Shown here: piece by piece, positions 10,797-21,443 of the stretch
Layout of the letters: each line of letters opens with the position of its first letter
How positions within the stretch are numbered: the first letter of the stretch is position 1
The notes under the pieces: generated by a model
Databases searched by the model: none
The model's input: the letters and a program-made list of their open reading frames with translations, nothing else
What the model was told of the DNA's origin: nothing
Made by a program: the position numbers and the translations under genes
From: Nephrocerus scutellatus
Taxonomy: Eukaryota; Arthropoda; Insecta; Diptera; Pipunculidae
DNA: 64,000 bases
Assembly: GCA_947095585.1 (NCBI GenBank)
Contig: OX352763.1
Span: 38,924,010-38,988,009, forward strand
Direction of reading: 5' to 3'

Positions 10797-11675
10797 TGGA
10801 GACACCCACAAGTCTTTAAAATACCCTCTCAAAGGACTTCCAGAGGAGCCCTAAAGGACCCCAAAAGCCCCTCTAAAAAACCCCTCAAGACCATCTAGAG
10901 ACCCCCCTCAAGTTAAGACAACGTTACGCCTCCGTTAATATTTCCTCAAGACCCCCTAAAACCCATCTTAAGATTCCCTTAAAACCCCCTCAAAACACTC
11001 TTAAGACCCCACATTAGAACACCCCAAAACCCCCTCAAGACGCCACTCACTACCCTCTCAAAATAACATCAAGATCCCCTCAAGACCACCCCAAGGCACC
11101 CTAAAAACCTTCTTGAGACCCCCTCATGACTTCACTCACGACCATCTCAAAATCCCCTCAAGATCAAGATCCTCCCAAGACCACCTGAGGACCTCATCAA
11201 GACAACACTAAAGATCCTCACAAAACTACAGACTACATAAAGACTCTCTCAAGATTACCTCAACACCCCGTTAAGGCAACGTTACTACCTCTATTAAAAC
11301 TCCCCCGGGAACCCCCTTAAGATTCCCTTAAGACCCCCTCAATACTCTACTCACGACCCTCTTAAAATCCCTTAAGAAGCCATCAAGATTCCCTTAAGAT
11401 CCCCTCAAGATCCCCTTTAGACCTCCTCAAGACTCTACTCACGACCCTCATAAAATCCAGACAAGACCACCCGAAGACCCTTCAAAACCTTCTTAAGATT
11501 GCTTCAATACTCCCTCAAACCCTCTCAAACCTTCATAAACCCCACTCAAGATTCCCTTAAGACTCCCGAAAAACCCTCGTCAAGACCCTCTCAAACCTAC
11601 ATTGAGACCACCTCAAGACTGCCGTAAACCGCCTTCAATACCCTCCTCAAGACCACCCTTAAGACCGACCAACCC
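10797..11675 (+). repeat. Degenerate minisatellite, CCCTCAAGACC-type units
   Basis: About 880 bp of loosely repeated 10-14 base units such as CCCCTCAAGACC, CCCTTAAGACC and CCCTCAAAACC. Strong strand asymmetry: almost no G runs on the plus strand, many C runs. The region at 57436-57985 has related units in the opposite orientation. No open frame spans it. Confidence 0.85.
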
Positions 11676-13429
11676 CAAAAATGCGTACGAGACTTACTCA
11701 CAGATTTGTAACGAACAAAGCATGACAGAATACATATAAACCAACAGAAAGACAGAAAGACACATAGACACATGACACATAGACACAAACACAACAAAAA
11801 GCAAGTTAGTATAAAAGCATTTAAAAGGGCAAAAGCTTAGTCATTGAAATTTATATTTCTTAAAGTTGTTGTAGGCAAATTATTAATAAATAAGTAAAAA
11901 AACGCAACACCATGAACCTAAGAACATAACGTCTTTAACTGAATAATTCTGTGCAAGTAAGTTCTTAGCACTAGAAGAGACATTAAACTCTAAGCGACAT
12001 TCTGAATTCAAGAGACAACTCCTGTCGTCATAGATTAAAGTAATAAAGAATCAAGCTTGGGCTTCTCTTTCATAAAACCATTTCAAAAGTTAAATCAAGC
12101 AATAATAATTTTTTTTTCAGTTTCGTTAAAAAAATAAAATTCGTAAATCAGTAAATGTTTTTTTTATGTTGTAGTTGATTTGTTCGTTTCACCAACCGCA
12201 GGTCGGTATTTGAGTAAGAGAAATTGTTACAAGTGCAAGAGAAATTTTTCTAATTTGTTTTTGTTTTTCTTTGATTTTTCCGGGGGGCATTGTACTCGTA
12301 CTTTGTTGCCTCATTCATTTCTGTAGCGATGCCAGAAATTAGGGGCAATTTCCTTCTTTTATTTTACGAAATATAAAAAAATGTAGATGTGCGAGTATTC
12401 ATTGAGTAAAAAGAAAAAAAAAACAAAAAAGCCTGTCAAGTTAATTGAAGCATTGAATGGCGTTTCATTGTACTATTGTATTTATTCAATATTTCCATTC
12501 CAAAATTATATTGCAGTAGAGAACAATTTTTAATTAAGCAAATTCCAAGGATTCTTTATGAGAATTTATTGTACAGCAATGCAAAGCAAACATGACATTA
12601 AACATTAGCTGTCCTCATGCCGATGACGACATTTTCCTGTTTGACCAATTACATCCTCGATGTTGTGTTATGCCAACGGAGATTCAAGTTATTCGCGTCG
12701 TTTACATTTGAAGGTTTTTTTTACACATTTCAACCATCATGTGGCTTCTAAATTTTCTGTTCGTTTCGTTTTTTGAACAGAATAAAGCATCGAAGGATCG
12801 CGTATATGACATTACTTAGGGAATTTTGTTTTACCGTCTACTTTGGGACTTGTTGATACTAAAAAGCTAAAATATTAACATATCAGAAAACACGATACCG
12901 AAAATCGAATATATCATGTGATTGGATCAAAAAGATCTACAATATATCCAAATTTTATACAAACAAACAACAGAATATTGCAATAAAAAGAATATAATAA
13001 TGTTCTAATATTATAATGTTATTTTAAATAAGAAGCTTAAACAGCGCGGCATATAGCATATCATATTTTCTCAATGTACCTACCTCATCCTGAAAAAATG
13101 TCGGAGAAGTTCAAAATGTCAGAAAGTGTGGGACAAGCTATTGGACTAAGTCCTCTTCTATTTATCTGTGAAAAGGACAACTACTATAGACTAGAACAAA
13201 TAAAAGTTTTTGTATTTTTTTTTGTTTTGTTTTAAAATGTACACACGCTAAAGGGATTTGCGCCCTTATAATGCTTCACACAGCGTGGGCGTTTGGAAAT
13301 TAGGCAGAGGAAAAGATGAGATGTCTATGCACGCGTGTCTTAAATGTGTGCAGCTCATATAAATGCGGAAGAAGGAATCTATGAATTGGTTAGTACGACC
13401 AAGGTAGGCCTAACGGTAACCTAACAGCA
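11676..13429. other. No gene recognised; short CACATAGA repeat at 11748-11795
   Basis: A small GACACATAGACACATGACAC simple repeat follows the minisatellite. The rest is AT-rich without recognisable coding sequence. Confidence 0.4.
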
Positions 13430-14345
13430 ATAAAACAGTGACAACAAAAACAGAACAGGAAAGATTCCTACGTTGTTCAAGGGATTCGATTGTTTTCGCA
13501 ATATTTACGTCACCAATTAGTTTTATCGTGCGGTTCTGAATTCTGTCTGGTAGATGCAATGTGGTCTTGGGGGCACCTGCGTGGGGCGTGCAGAAAGCGA
13601 GAAATCATATGAGAGAGAATTATAAGTATAAGAGTGCTATCGTCAGCGAAAGAATGGCTTGGATTACAAGTGGCTGATAGGAGATCATTAATGAAAATTA
13701 GTGTATAATTTCCTGAGATTCAAGGTATTGCATAAGATAACAAATGATCAGCGTTTCCATGAGCTTGGAAAATATAGATGTTAACGCAATGGGTCGGTAC
13801 GAGCAAAGAGATGACGTTTCGCCTTTTTAGAAAGAGTCTAGATAAAGGCTGTTTTCCAATTCCTTGTGACGACTCCAGAAGAATACGAGAAAAGTCTGCG
13901 CAGTGGTAATGCTAACGTTAAAGGACACCTCTTCAAAGCTATAGTGGGAATGCCATCAGGCCCAGCAGATTTATGAATGTTGAGATCGTTTAATACTTTA
14001 GCCACTTGACAAGTACGAAAGAAAATCTGTCCCATAGACTATCCAACTCTTGCAAGTACAGGCAGCGATAACGCGCTATCTGGTAGTGTAGAGCTAACTA
14101 CGAAATGTAAAGCAAGGAGATTGACCTTGTCTATAGAGCTGACAGTTGGAATGTCGTTTTGAATGAGTGTTGGAATTGAAGACGAGGCAGTATTTATAAT
14201 TCGTTTCACGAATGACCAAAAATGCCTACTTCCTTCGGGACATTGAAGTATTTTTTGTCTCAGTTTTTGGTCATAGTCGAATTTGGATCGTTTAAGGTAG
14301 GCATCATTTCTGACTCGTCTGCATTTGTGAGAAAGTTCTTAGAAT
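13430..14345 (-). pseudogene. Jockey-like non-LTR retrotransposon fragment
   Basis: Minus-strand reading gives, in element order from high to low coordinate: a linker with IFGHS and KTTFQLSAL near 14140-14220, GQIFFRTCQVAKVLNDLNIH followed by KSAGPDGIP and LALPLRRLFSYSSGV at 13838-14035 (fingers of the reverse transcriptase), then FINDLLSATCNPSHSFADDS near 13635-13700 (motif C, FADD form) and DRIQNRTIKLIGDVNI near 13490-13560 (C-terminal region). Most of the palm between 13840 and 13700 is missing. The same family occurs at 20385, 32505, 35110, 40475, 50588 and 53630. Frameshifts and deletions make it a dead copy. Confidence 0.85.
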
Positions 14346-14439
14346 CATTTATTAAGTCTATGTACCTTTCAGTTTTACTCTAGGGAGGACAATATTAAAT
14401 CCACTTAGAGAGACTTGAAAATCAGATACAAGCTGAGAA

Positions 14440-14735
14440 GATTGCTAGGAATAAGATGAGAGGAGAATAAACGAAGAGACCAAAAACGAGCTTAAAGTAG
14501 AACCCGCTAAAAATTATCTAAAAGTAAAAATCTCAAATGGTTTAGACAGATGGTGCGGATGGATAAAACAGACAAGTTAAAAAAATTGCTAAGCAAGGCC
14601 TGAAGCTTAAAATAGGAGAGCAAAACCAACTCGGGCAACTAAAAAGATTGTAAAGGAAGCTAGAGAAAGTTGGAAGACAGTTTAAGAGACAGCAAGACAA
14701 AAGTCCTGCAGAGAGTTATTAAAGTAGACCCAATC
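14440..14735 (+). pseudogene. RTE-type C-terminal fragment
   Basis: The plus strand, in one frame with stops, reads WFRQMVRMDKTDKLKKLLSK near 14540-14600, resembling the LRWxGHVxRM block that follows the reverse transcriptase in RTE-type elements, then a basic LKRLxRKLEKVGRQ stretch. Heavily decayed; the subfamily is not clear. Confidence 0.4.
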
Positions 14736-14905
14736 ACTTTTTTTAAAGCAAAAATCATAAGAAACATTTAATAGTTAAGAAGATTTGGCACCCAAGTCTT
14801 CTTTGCCAAAAATCCGTTCTTATGGGAATTGATGTAACCCAGCTTCAATGGATTAAGTCTGAAAAAGTTCACCAGCAGTGGAATTACGTCTGTCTACCAA
14901 TTAAA

Positions 14906-15313
14906 TGGTGTGGTGGCTCAAGTTGTAAGATCAAACACAAAAAAACCATTTTACGATCCCATCTCTCGCAAATGTCTGACAAATGGCCGATGTTAATAAC
15001 TGTCATGGGAAAGCTTCTCAAATCGAAAGCTTTTGAATATCTATATTATAATATGTATTTCATGCCCACCCAAATTAAGCAACCATCGGGATGTTTCATA
15101 TTTTTAATGGTCCCCAATTTAAGTACTTACCGATCAGAACACGGCGTTGGCAAAATTCCTAGACAATTCTCGCGGTAAAATAACACATATTTTTTGGGTT
15201 ATGTTGAGGGCCTTTAGGGTGCAGTTGGTGTTTTGGGGTCTTTGGGGTTGGTGCGATTCCAACTAGGAGCTTTAGTGGATTTAAATTGTAGGTCCCTTCT
15301 AATTGTATAAAAT
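14906..15313 (+). repeat. SINE copy, interrupted; 5' and middle parts
   Basis: GGTGTGGTGGCTCAAGTTGT at about 14907 matches the A-box end of the SINE at 28858, and CATCTCTCGCAAATGTCTGA with GGAAAGCTTCTCAAATCG up to 15028 matches its middle. A later part, TTTAAATTGTAGGTCCCTTC at about 15284-15303, matches the SINE region before its 3' end. Between 15029 and 15283 lies unrelated DNA, including a short GGGTCTTTGGGG patch like the minisatellite at 57.4 kb. The SINE then breaks off at the transposon beginning at 15315. Confidence 0.55.
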
Positions 15314-15314
15314 A

Positions 15315-16256
15315 ACGGGTGTTTTTTAAAGAGCTTGCCGATTTTTTTTTTGAATAAAACACATATAAAATTATGAAATGACCAAAATTTTTTTTTATTT
15401 GGTAGATAATTTTTTGGCATTTAACATTTAAACACAATTTCTGGCATATGGCTACCACGACTATTTTTCACAAATGTCATTCTGGAGGTCCAATTTTCCA
15501 GCACTTTTTCAAGCATTTGAGGGCGTATGTCAGCAATGACACGTTGAATATTGGTTTCCAAAGCGTCAATCGATTGAGGTTTATCCACATAAACCAATGA
15601 CTTCACGTATCCCCACAAAAAGTAATCGAGTGGCGTCAAATCGCACGAACGCGGAGGCCAATTCACCGGACCATTTCTCGAAATAATGTTGTCGTTGAAA
15701 GTTTCTTTCAATAAGTCGATTGTTTCACGTGCTGTATGGCAAGTGGCACCATCTTGTTGAAACCACATTTCATCCATATCCATATCTTCAAGATTTGACA
15801 ACAAAAACTCATTTAACATGGTTCTGTATCGATTTCCATTCACGGTAACGCGTCGTCCTTCCTCATTTTTAAAGAAATATGGACCGATGATCCCACCAGC
15901 CCATAGACCGCACCAAACAGTACATTTATCAGGATGCATTGGTAATTCTTGAACGGCGTGTGGATTATCTTTGCTCCAAATGCGACAATTTTGTTTGTTG
16001 ACGTATCCATTTAACAAAAAATGCGCCTCATCACTGTGCACCATAAAATTCACGAAGTGCTCTATAAACATTTTTAATTGAACACTGATTTTGAAAATAA
16101 ATTTCCACGATTTGAAAACGTTGTTCTGGAGTTAACCTATTCATAATGATTTGCCAAACAATACTGAGTAGAAATGCCACTTTGAGCTGTCAAAACAACT
16201 GTCATAAAATAAAACGACATCTATCGGAAAAACAAACCTCCGAAAAAAACACCCTT
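15315..16256 (-). mobile_element. DD41D mariner-type transposon, internally deleted
   Basis: The left end ACGGGTGTTTTTT (15315-15327) and the right end AAAAAACACCCTT (16244-16256) are inverted copies with one mismatch, and both are flanked by TA (15313-15314 and 16257-16258), the target duplication of Tc1/mariner elements. The 942-bp element encodes transposase on the minus strand with an internal deletion near 16070. The flanks outside the TA are SINE-like on both sides, so it inserted into a SINE copy. Confidence 0.85.
15421..16071 (-). pseudogene. Transposase, DDE domain part (rosa-like DD41D)
   Basis: The 216-codon open frame covers most of the catalytic domain: VHSDEAHFLLNGYVNKQNC near its start, VWCGLWAGGIIGPYFF, VNGNRYRTMLNEFL, FQQDGATCHTARETIDLL, NGPVNWPPRSCDLTPLDYFL and a C-terminal NWTSRMTFVKNSRG. 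All three catalytic Asp are present: in HSDE, in QQDG and in PLDY, with 41 residues between the last two. The DNA-binding part is separated: a start at 16144 gives MNRLTPEQRFQIVEIYFQNQ and further 18 residues in another frame before a stop. Compared with a usual length near 340 residues, about 80-90 residues including the linker are missing, and the deletion shifts the frame. Not expected to make active protein. Confidence 0.88.
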
Positions 16257-16300
16257 TATAACATGCCCGAGCACGCATGATCTCGAGAAGATATATTTTA
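16257..16300 (+). repeat. SINE remainder right of the transposon
   Basis: GAGCACGCATGATCTCGAGA resembles GTGCAACACAACTGGTCCCGAGA of the SINE at 29052-29074, which is where the sequence left of the transposon breaks off. It supports insertion of the transposon into the SINE; the rest of the 3' end has decayed. Confidence 0.4.
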
Positions 16301-17495
16301 GATTAAAATTCGTAGCTAATTTTCAGGCACCCAGTTCAATTCAAAAATTCCTTCTGTAGAAGTCAATATATCCATAAATGTCAATTTATCATACAAGTCT
16401 AGACCATAGATGTAACGTATGAGTGAAAATTAAAATTTTTTATTTTAAAATTTAATAGTCGACTAAACTTACTTTAAATTTCTTTACCATATACCAACCA
16501 CCGATGTCTAGCCTCTTTTGATCCTGATGTCTTGATGTAGTAAGTTAAGAAATGGTAAGAAATAAGAAAAATCAAACGAAACAAATGATTACCGAAGACT
16601 GAAGAATTTTTGTTAGCTACGGCTGAAGGGTTAATTAGTCTTATAGATGCATGATTTTGGGGTCGTACTCTAGAAAAAGATTTATTTTTTTACTACTTTA
16701 TAAAGTTCGTGTGTCTATTTGTACACCACTAAGATGAGCACTCTAAGTTGGGGGTGAAAGTAAAAAAAAAAGTTAACCATAGAAACCATAAGTCCAGAAT
16801 TGAATAACAAGGATATTTTATCTACCGAGAACTAAAAGCAAAAGGAAAACTTATCTACGTGAGATATGTAAAATGATTAATTAGCAAAATAACGGGATAA
16901 TAAACCCAACTACCTACAGGATTATCGGTAGTGTGTGCAAAAAGGAAAAGGACATAAATCAGTGATACGAAAGATGGACCACAGCCAGATCGAGTAGACA
17001 GATTGTTTTGCTCTAATGAGAATTAATGATACGGAAAGTCGTGGGTATAAGCTGGTGTGCGTGTAACTGGGTCGATCAATTAGTCTTTGAGTGGGAACGC
17101 TTTTTGAAAGAATCGTATAAAAGAAACTCACATTTTTTTTAGTAGGAATGATAGAATAATTGTAAAAGTTTCTTTAATAAGAGAGACTTTAATAACTTTC
17201 TTTATGTCATACTGGTCCCGCTGGAGAGCTTCCTTATAGCCTGAAATACCATCACAATAACATAGATAAACTGACTTATCAAACAAGTCAGAGCAGAATA
17301 TTTGTAAAGGGGTGGCTCTATGTGATTAAGACGACATATCTTCCTCAAAATTCAAACCTTTAAGACTACGGACATCACCATCGTATTTAGCTCTAGAGCT
17401 GGCTTGCGGTCCCCACGAAATAAACCTCCACCGCTCTGACCCGATGTCGGCTATTAACTCTGATCGTCTTTCTTACAGAATAGGCCTGGCCTACC
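16301..17495. other. No gene recognised
   Basis: AT-rich DNA. The 69-codon minus frame at 16922-17131 has no recognisable relative. Confidence 0.4.
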
Positions 17496-17499
17496 TTAC

Positions 17500-18110
17500 T
17501 TTTGTATCCCATATATTATACCGCAAAGAACTTTCCGAGCAGGATTCTTTGCTAATACTAGCTAGAGTTTACCGACCTTATTATTCTTTCCAATGTCGTC
17601 ATCGCGGTACCGCTCGTAGACACCGGAATCTCACATTATTTTCTGATATGGTACCAATAATTATTCATAAGATTTTTCTCTTACTTTTAGGTCAGAGTGA
17701 ATTTAGCAACCAAATCTTTAGATCAATATATAGGGTGTCCTAACAAGTGTGCCGGATTTAAATTGGCCGCCATTTTATTAATACGAGGTGTGCGGTGATT
17801 TTTTTTACATTTGTCACGTACAGACCACGCGATTTAAGATAATATAGAATGCTTTAATTCAAAAATAAATGTTTTTTACTTTAAAATTTAAATACGGCGC
17901 TCTTGTTGGGATACCCTATATAAGTACTGGTATGGCTGTTGTCTTGTACAGCTTGGATGTAAAATTTCCTGATTTGAAGGTTCTTGAGAGACTTAAGTCG
18001 GCTTTGTTGGTTCTCAGCAACGGTGTGCGTATTTCTGGTTCCATGCTGTTATCGGCTGCTACAGTTTGACCCGAGATATTTCAAGGATTGTGTTACTTCA
18101 AATTCGCGCT
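17500..18110 (-). pseudogene. RTE-B retrotransposon C-terminal fragment, split by a MITE
   Basis: This matches, on the minus strand, the C-terminal part of RTE-B at 42890-43230 and 54437-54860. On the plus strand CGCAAAGAACTTTCCGAGCA, GTCATCGCGGTACCGCTCGT and AGTACTGGTATGGCTGTTGT are the reverse complements of the segments that encode the WKELCxR, ERYRDVDI and MxxPVLxY-type sequence there. Positions 17733-17916 are foreign (MITE). The plus-strand frames at 17444-17743 and 17869-18069 are antisense to this element and are not genes. Confidence 0.75.
17733..17916. mobile_element. 184-bp MITE with TA target duplication
   Basis: The ends are inverted repeats: GGGTGTCCTAACAAGTGTGC at the left and, read on the other strand from the right, GGGTATCCCAACAAGAGCGC (16 of 20 identical). 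TA flanks both (17731-17732, 17917-17918). The DNA outside is RTE-B that is continuous when the insert is removed. Terminal GGGT and TA suggest a Tc1/mariner-driven element. No coding capacity. Confidence 0.8.
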
Positions 18111-18540
18111 TGATTATCTGATCAATGTTGGATTTCTACTTGCAGGTGTGGCAAGTATATACATTGTTTTGAACCTATTTATGTACGAAACTCTATCAGG
18201 ATTATATTGTTATTTTTATTGTTGTTGATTATTGTTTAGGCTTTGTAAAGAATTCATAATGTTTAGGCAATAACACAACAAGTTCCTTTATTAACGAATT
18301 TCAACTATTGTTAACAAATTGCAATAGTTCACAAAATGACACTGATGATTACTTATTATTCACATACAACACTTATATTCACATATAACTCCGCTCAATC
18401 TACTTGCAAGTACTCTGGTACAAATCGAAGAAATATGGGGTTTTATACTTCTACAGTTTAGAGAAGGTTCTATTCTTTGAAAATTACATTAAGCATAAGC
18501 ATAGCATATACCAGAACATTCTGTTATCAACACATACAAT
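18111..18540. other. AT-rich DNA, possible Helitron-like body
   Basis: No coding sequence seen. If the 5' end at 18553 (minus) is genuine, this stretch is the body of a minus-strand Helitron-like element whose 3' end I could not locate. Confidence 0.3.
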
Positions 18541-18765
18541 TTTATATATAAGAAGCTGCCCGGCTGCCAAATCCCACCTAAACGCACCCAACTGACCCCT
18601 CGCACACTGAACTCCCGCCAACTGACCACCCACCCACTGTTCTCCCACTCATTGATCATCGGGACCATAAATAAAAATGAGAAAAGCGGTCCAGAGTATT
18701 TCATTTTAATTTATTTAGAAGATACTACTTATAGCATACTACTTAAGTGTAGTAAGTCTATTTTC
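18541..18765 (-). mobile_element. Helitron-like 3' end joined to another 5' end
   Basis: Read on the minus strand, GGTGGTCAGTTGGCGGGAGT and GGTGGGATTTGGCAGCCGGG match the 3' regions at 4776-4866, 5220-5290 and 9345-9485. The end (…GGGCAGCT near 18554) has lost the perfect CTAG but is directly followed by TCTTATATATAAAATTG, the 5' start motif seen at 4867, 58641 and 59360. Confidence 0.5.
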
Positions 18766-18879
18766 GTAACAATATTTTTTTGCGCAATTGTACGCAATCT
18801 GGACGACCAAATTCTTACGTGCTACCATCTCTATGGCTCGCTGTTCATTGTACTTTGTGTTCTTGTGTAAACTATTGGT

Positions 18880-19285
18880 GCCAATGTACTGCCTGGCTCT
18901 CGACCTATTTTTGGGTTCATATCGACCAAACTGATTTCCACATTATGCTGAGGGTAGGCATAAAGTTCCTGTACGGCAGAATCAAATTCTTCCTTTTAAT
19001 CATCTGGAGAATCCTCTTGTGTTTTGAAATTCCCCCTGAACGCAAAGGGTGCATATGTTTTTTGCTTTAAAACCGATAAGGGTGGGTTTTATTCTTTTGC
19101 TGACTGGATAGCCCACACCGAGCACATGCTGTCTTGCATGACATCTGTAATAAATATATGCCATGATCTGATTTTTGTAACACACCACTAAATGTCGGCC
19201 AGATCTCATGGATTGTTGTTATGTCAGCTTTATATTTCGACAAAGTAACATTTAGTGTCTGTGAAGCTTGACCTACATACACTGA
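18880..19285 (-). pseudogene. RTE-type endonuclease fragment
   Basis: Minus-strand reading, joining two frames, shows the N-terminal half of an AP-type endonuclease: VGQASQTLNVTLSKYKADIT, TTIHEIWPTFSGVLQKSDHG (the position of the usual Q/S-E-V-R/K-W catalytic block, here HEIWP), YYRCHARQHVLGVGYPVS and ICTLCVQGEFQNTR. This order is typical of RTE elements. It lies upstream, in element sense, of the RTE-B piece at 17500-18110 and may be the other end of the same copy with the middle lost. The plus frame at 18780-19070 is antisense. Confidence 0.7.
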
Positions 19286-20384
19286 ACGTACCTTCCATGA
19301 AATTCGTAAATTGTTTACAAGTTATCGTTGCTGTTGTCGCCAGCCTAAATCATCAGCTTTTCCTTCTTTTTGGAAATTTACTGGCGGCTTTCATGTGGAG
19401 GGTTGATTGGATTTTCACCAGTTAGATTGATATGGCACGTGCATAAATACTACTTCTATTCACCCTGTTCTGTTGATGTCTGACCTTTTCAATTATTCAT
19501 TATTCATTAATAAATTGGATGCTAATTATTACAAACACAACTTTTCTGCTGGATTAGTTGTTATAACATTATCGCTAATAAAAGTTTCTTAACGTCAGCC
19601 TTAGTTTCATTAAAAACTCTCTTTCTTTCTTTTAACCCATTTAGCAACCATATAACCATAAAACCATATAACTTGCAACCTGCCAAAAACAGTTACATAA
19701 AATAAAATTAAGAAGCCTTTGAGTTATGGTAAATACTCTGAATCCGTTATCAAAAAAATATTTAAAGTTTGGAAAATCTACGCAAACTTTTGAGTTAAAA
19801 CTCAAAGCTTCTCTGCCCATTTTTCTGTACTTACTTACAGTTTCTGTGATTGTATTTCCTTGATACGTTTTACCATTCGTCACCTGTACTTATTTGCCTA
19901 CTCCAACAGGAAAATTGCTTTATTTATTCTTTGCCTGCATTTCACATAAAATGCTAATCGAATATGCATACAGCTAGAAGCAGATCATAACATTTTGCAT
20001 CTGTACGTTTGTTAAAAAATATGTTCTGTTGTGGGCTCCTCTGAGTGGAAAGCACTCAACCCATTAAATCTTTTTAAATTTCCGTGCTAATGAAAATACA
20101 AGATAACAAAGTCAAGCACTAAGAACTGTGTACACAATGAATGATTGCATTTAATTGTCAATCTCCCTTTTCAAAACCCCAGGGCCGATTTTTTTCAAAA
20201 TCAACCCGATTTTATTCAAATTTTGTAAACATCCGATGACAACCCTTTCTGTACAAATTTGGAAATGATCACTACTTGGGGCCTTGGTGCTCCCATATTA
20301 TTTCTTTTAAAGCAATCCGATTTTATTTAAAATTTGCATAATGTGTATTTCCGACAAGCAGAAATCGTTCCTACGATATAAATA
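19286..20384. other. No gene recognised
   Basis: The 80-codon minus frame at 19641-19883 resembles nothing I know. No repeat identified. Confidence 0.4.
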
Positions 20385-20665
20385 CAAGCGATTCGATTGT
20401 TTTCGCGATGTGTCCGCTAACGACAAGTCTTATCGCGCAGTTCTGAATTCTGTCTAGAAGTTTCAATAAGGGAGCACCTGACAATATTCCAGTTTAAGGG
20501 AAATATATTAGCCATGTCTGAGGCAGAAAAGAATATCTTGGTTTTAGGAAACCTAAAAATTTCGCAGCATTTTTAGTGATGTGGTCGTTCCAACAAAGCT
20601 ATCGATTATTGAAAGGTTTTCAGTTTCTTTGATGCAAGATGATAAAGGTTTAAATTACGCCTAGA
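20385..20665 (-). pseudogene. Jockey-like C-terminal fragment
   Basis: The minus strand gives NNRxLCWNDHI, KNAAKFLGFLK and LDRIQNCAIRLVVSGHIAKT, matching the C-terminal region of the jockey-like family (compare 40500-40740: RWNDHIFAIAKNAARCLGFL). Truncated and frameshifted. Confidence 0.75.
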
Positions 20666-20797
20666 CGAGGAAAGATAGTATTGGGTTTTGGAAGAATGAA
20701 ATTCTACTCTATTATGCTGTCAAGGTGCCAACATACAGTCATTGGCAAAAAATTTTCCACAATGTAATTTTTTTTTTAAGAAAACCCTAGTCCATAT

Positions 20798-20930
20798 GAC
20801 AGATCATCATCATCATATTTGGCTCTACAACCGGGGTCCGTTCCTGGCCTCCCGAAATGACAGATCATCATCATCATATTTGGCTCTACAACAGGGGTCC
20901 GGTCCTGGCCTCCCGGATATGACAGATACT
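20798..20930 (-). repeat. Tandemly duplicated RTE-B 3' end
   Basis: The 61-bp unit GACAGATCATCATCATCATA…GGTCCTGGCCTCCC occurs at 20798-20858 and 20859-20920, with a partial third start at 20921. The same sequence ends the RTE-B copy at 54288-54345 (ATCATCATCAACATATTTGG … GGTCCTGGCCTCC), so on the minus strand this is the retrotransposon's 3' terminus with its ATG-repeat tail. No upstream coding part is attached. Confidence 0.75.
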
Positions 20931-21440
20931 GAGACCTAAAGATCTATTGTTTCTTAGGGTGTATTTACTCTAAGAGACGTACCACCTCCCTAGTGAACGA
21001 TAGTATGTCCTTACAATGTAATGCTTACACCATATCATTTTAATAAAGTTGTACAACTTTTCAAGAATTTAATATATGACTGATATTGTTGTTTATTTTT
21101 AATCTTTTAGATTATCTTTAAACGGTATATAAAAATTAAAATCAAATTTCAAACAGTAATGGTTCAAACCACGAAAATTAAAGTGGCACAATTATGGTAA
21201 CATCACTAAACGACGGCAAAATTATTTTCACGAGTTCTGAATATAAAACGGTAGTGAAACTCTTCAACTTCTTAATGCAAAGCGATGCTAGTAGTCATTT
21301 TTAGTTAAGCGTCAACTTTCCTGCGTGCAACTTGTTTTAAATGCCTAGAACCACGGAACCAATAGAATTAACGACGGAGAAATGAGCAGCTACTGTTGCA
21401 GAATTTGAAACTGGAGCTTCGGCAGCAGTCTTCTTTCTTT
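20931..21440. other. No gene recognised
   Basis: Nothing recognisable; AT-rich. Confidence 0.4.
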
Positions 21441-21443
21441 CCT

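Noticed and set aside
14822..15178. 118-codon plus-strand frame
   Set aside because: It overlaps the SINE copy and unrelated flanking DNA, with no family resemblance.
15159..15458. 99-codon minus-strand frame next to the transposase
   Set aside because: It runs across the transposon end and the SINE flank, so it is not one unit; the transposase stop is at 15421.
17444..17743. 99-codon plus-strand frame as a possible gene
   Set aside because: It is antisense to RTE-B sequence that matches 43100-43230 and 54437-54640, so the frame is a shadow.
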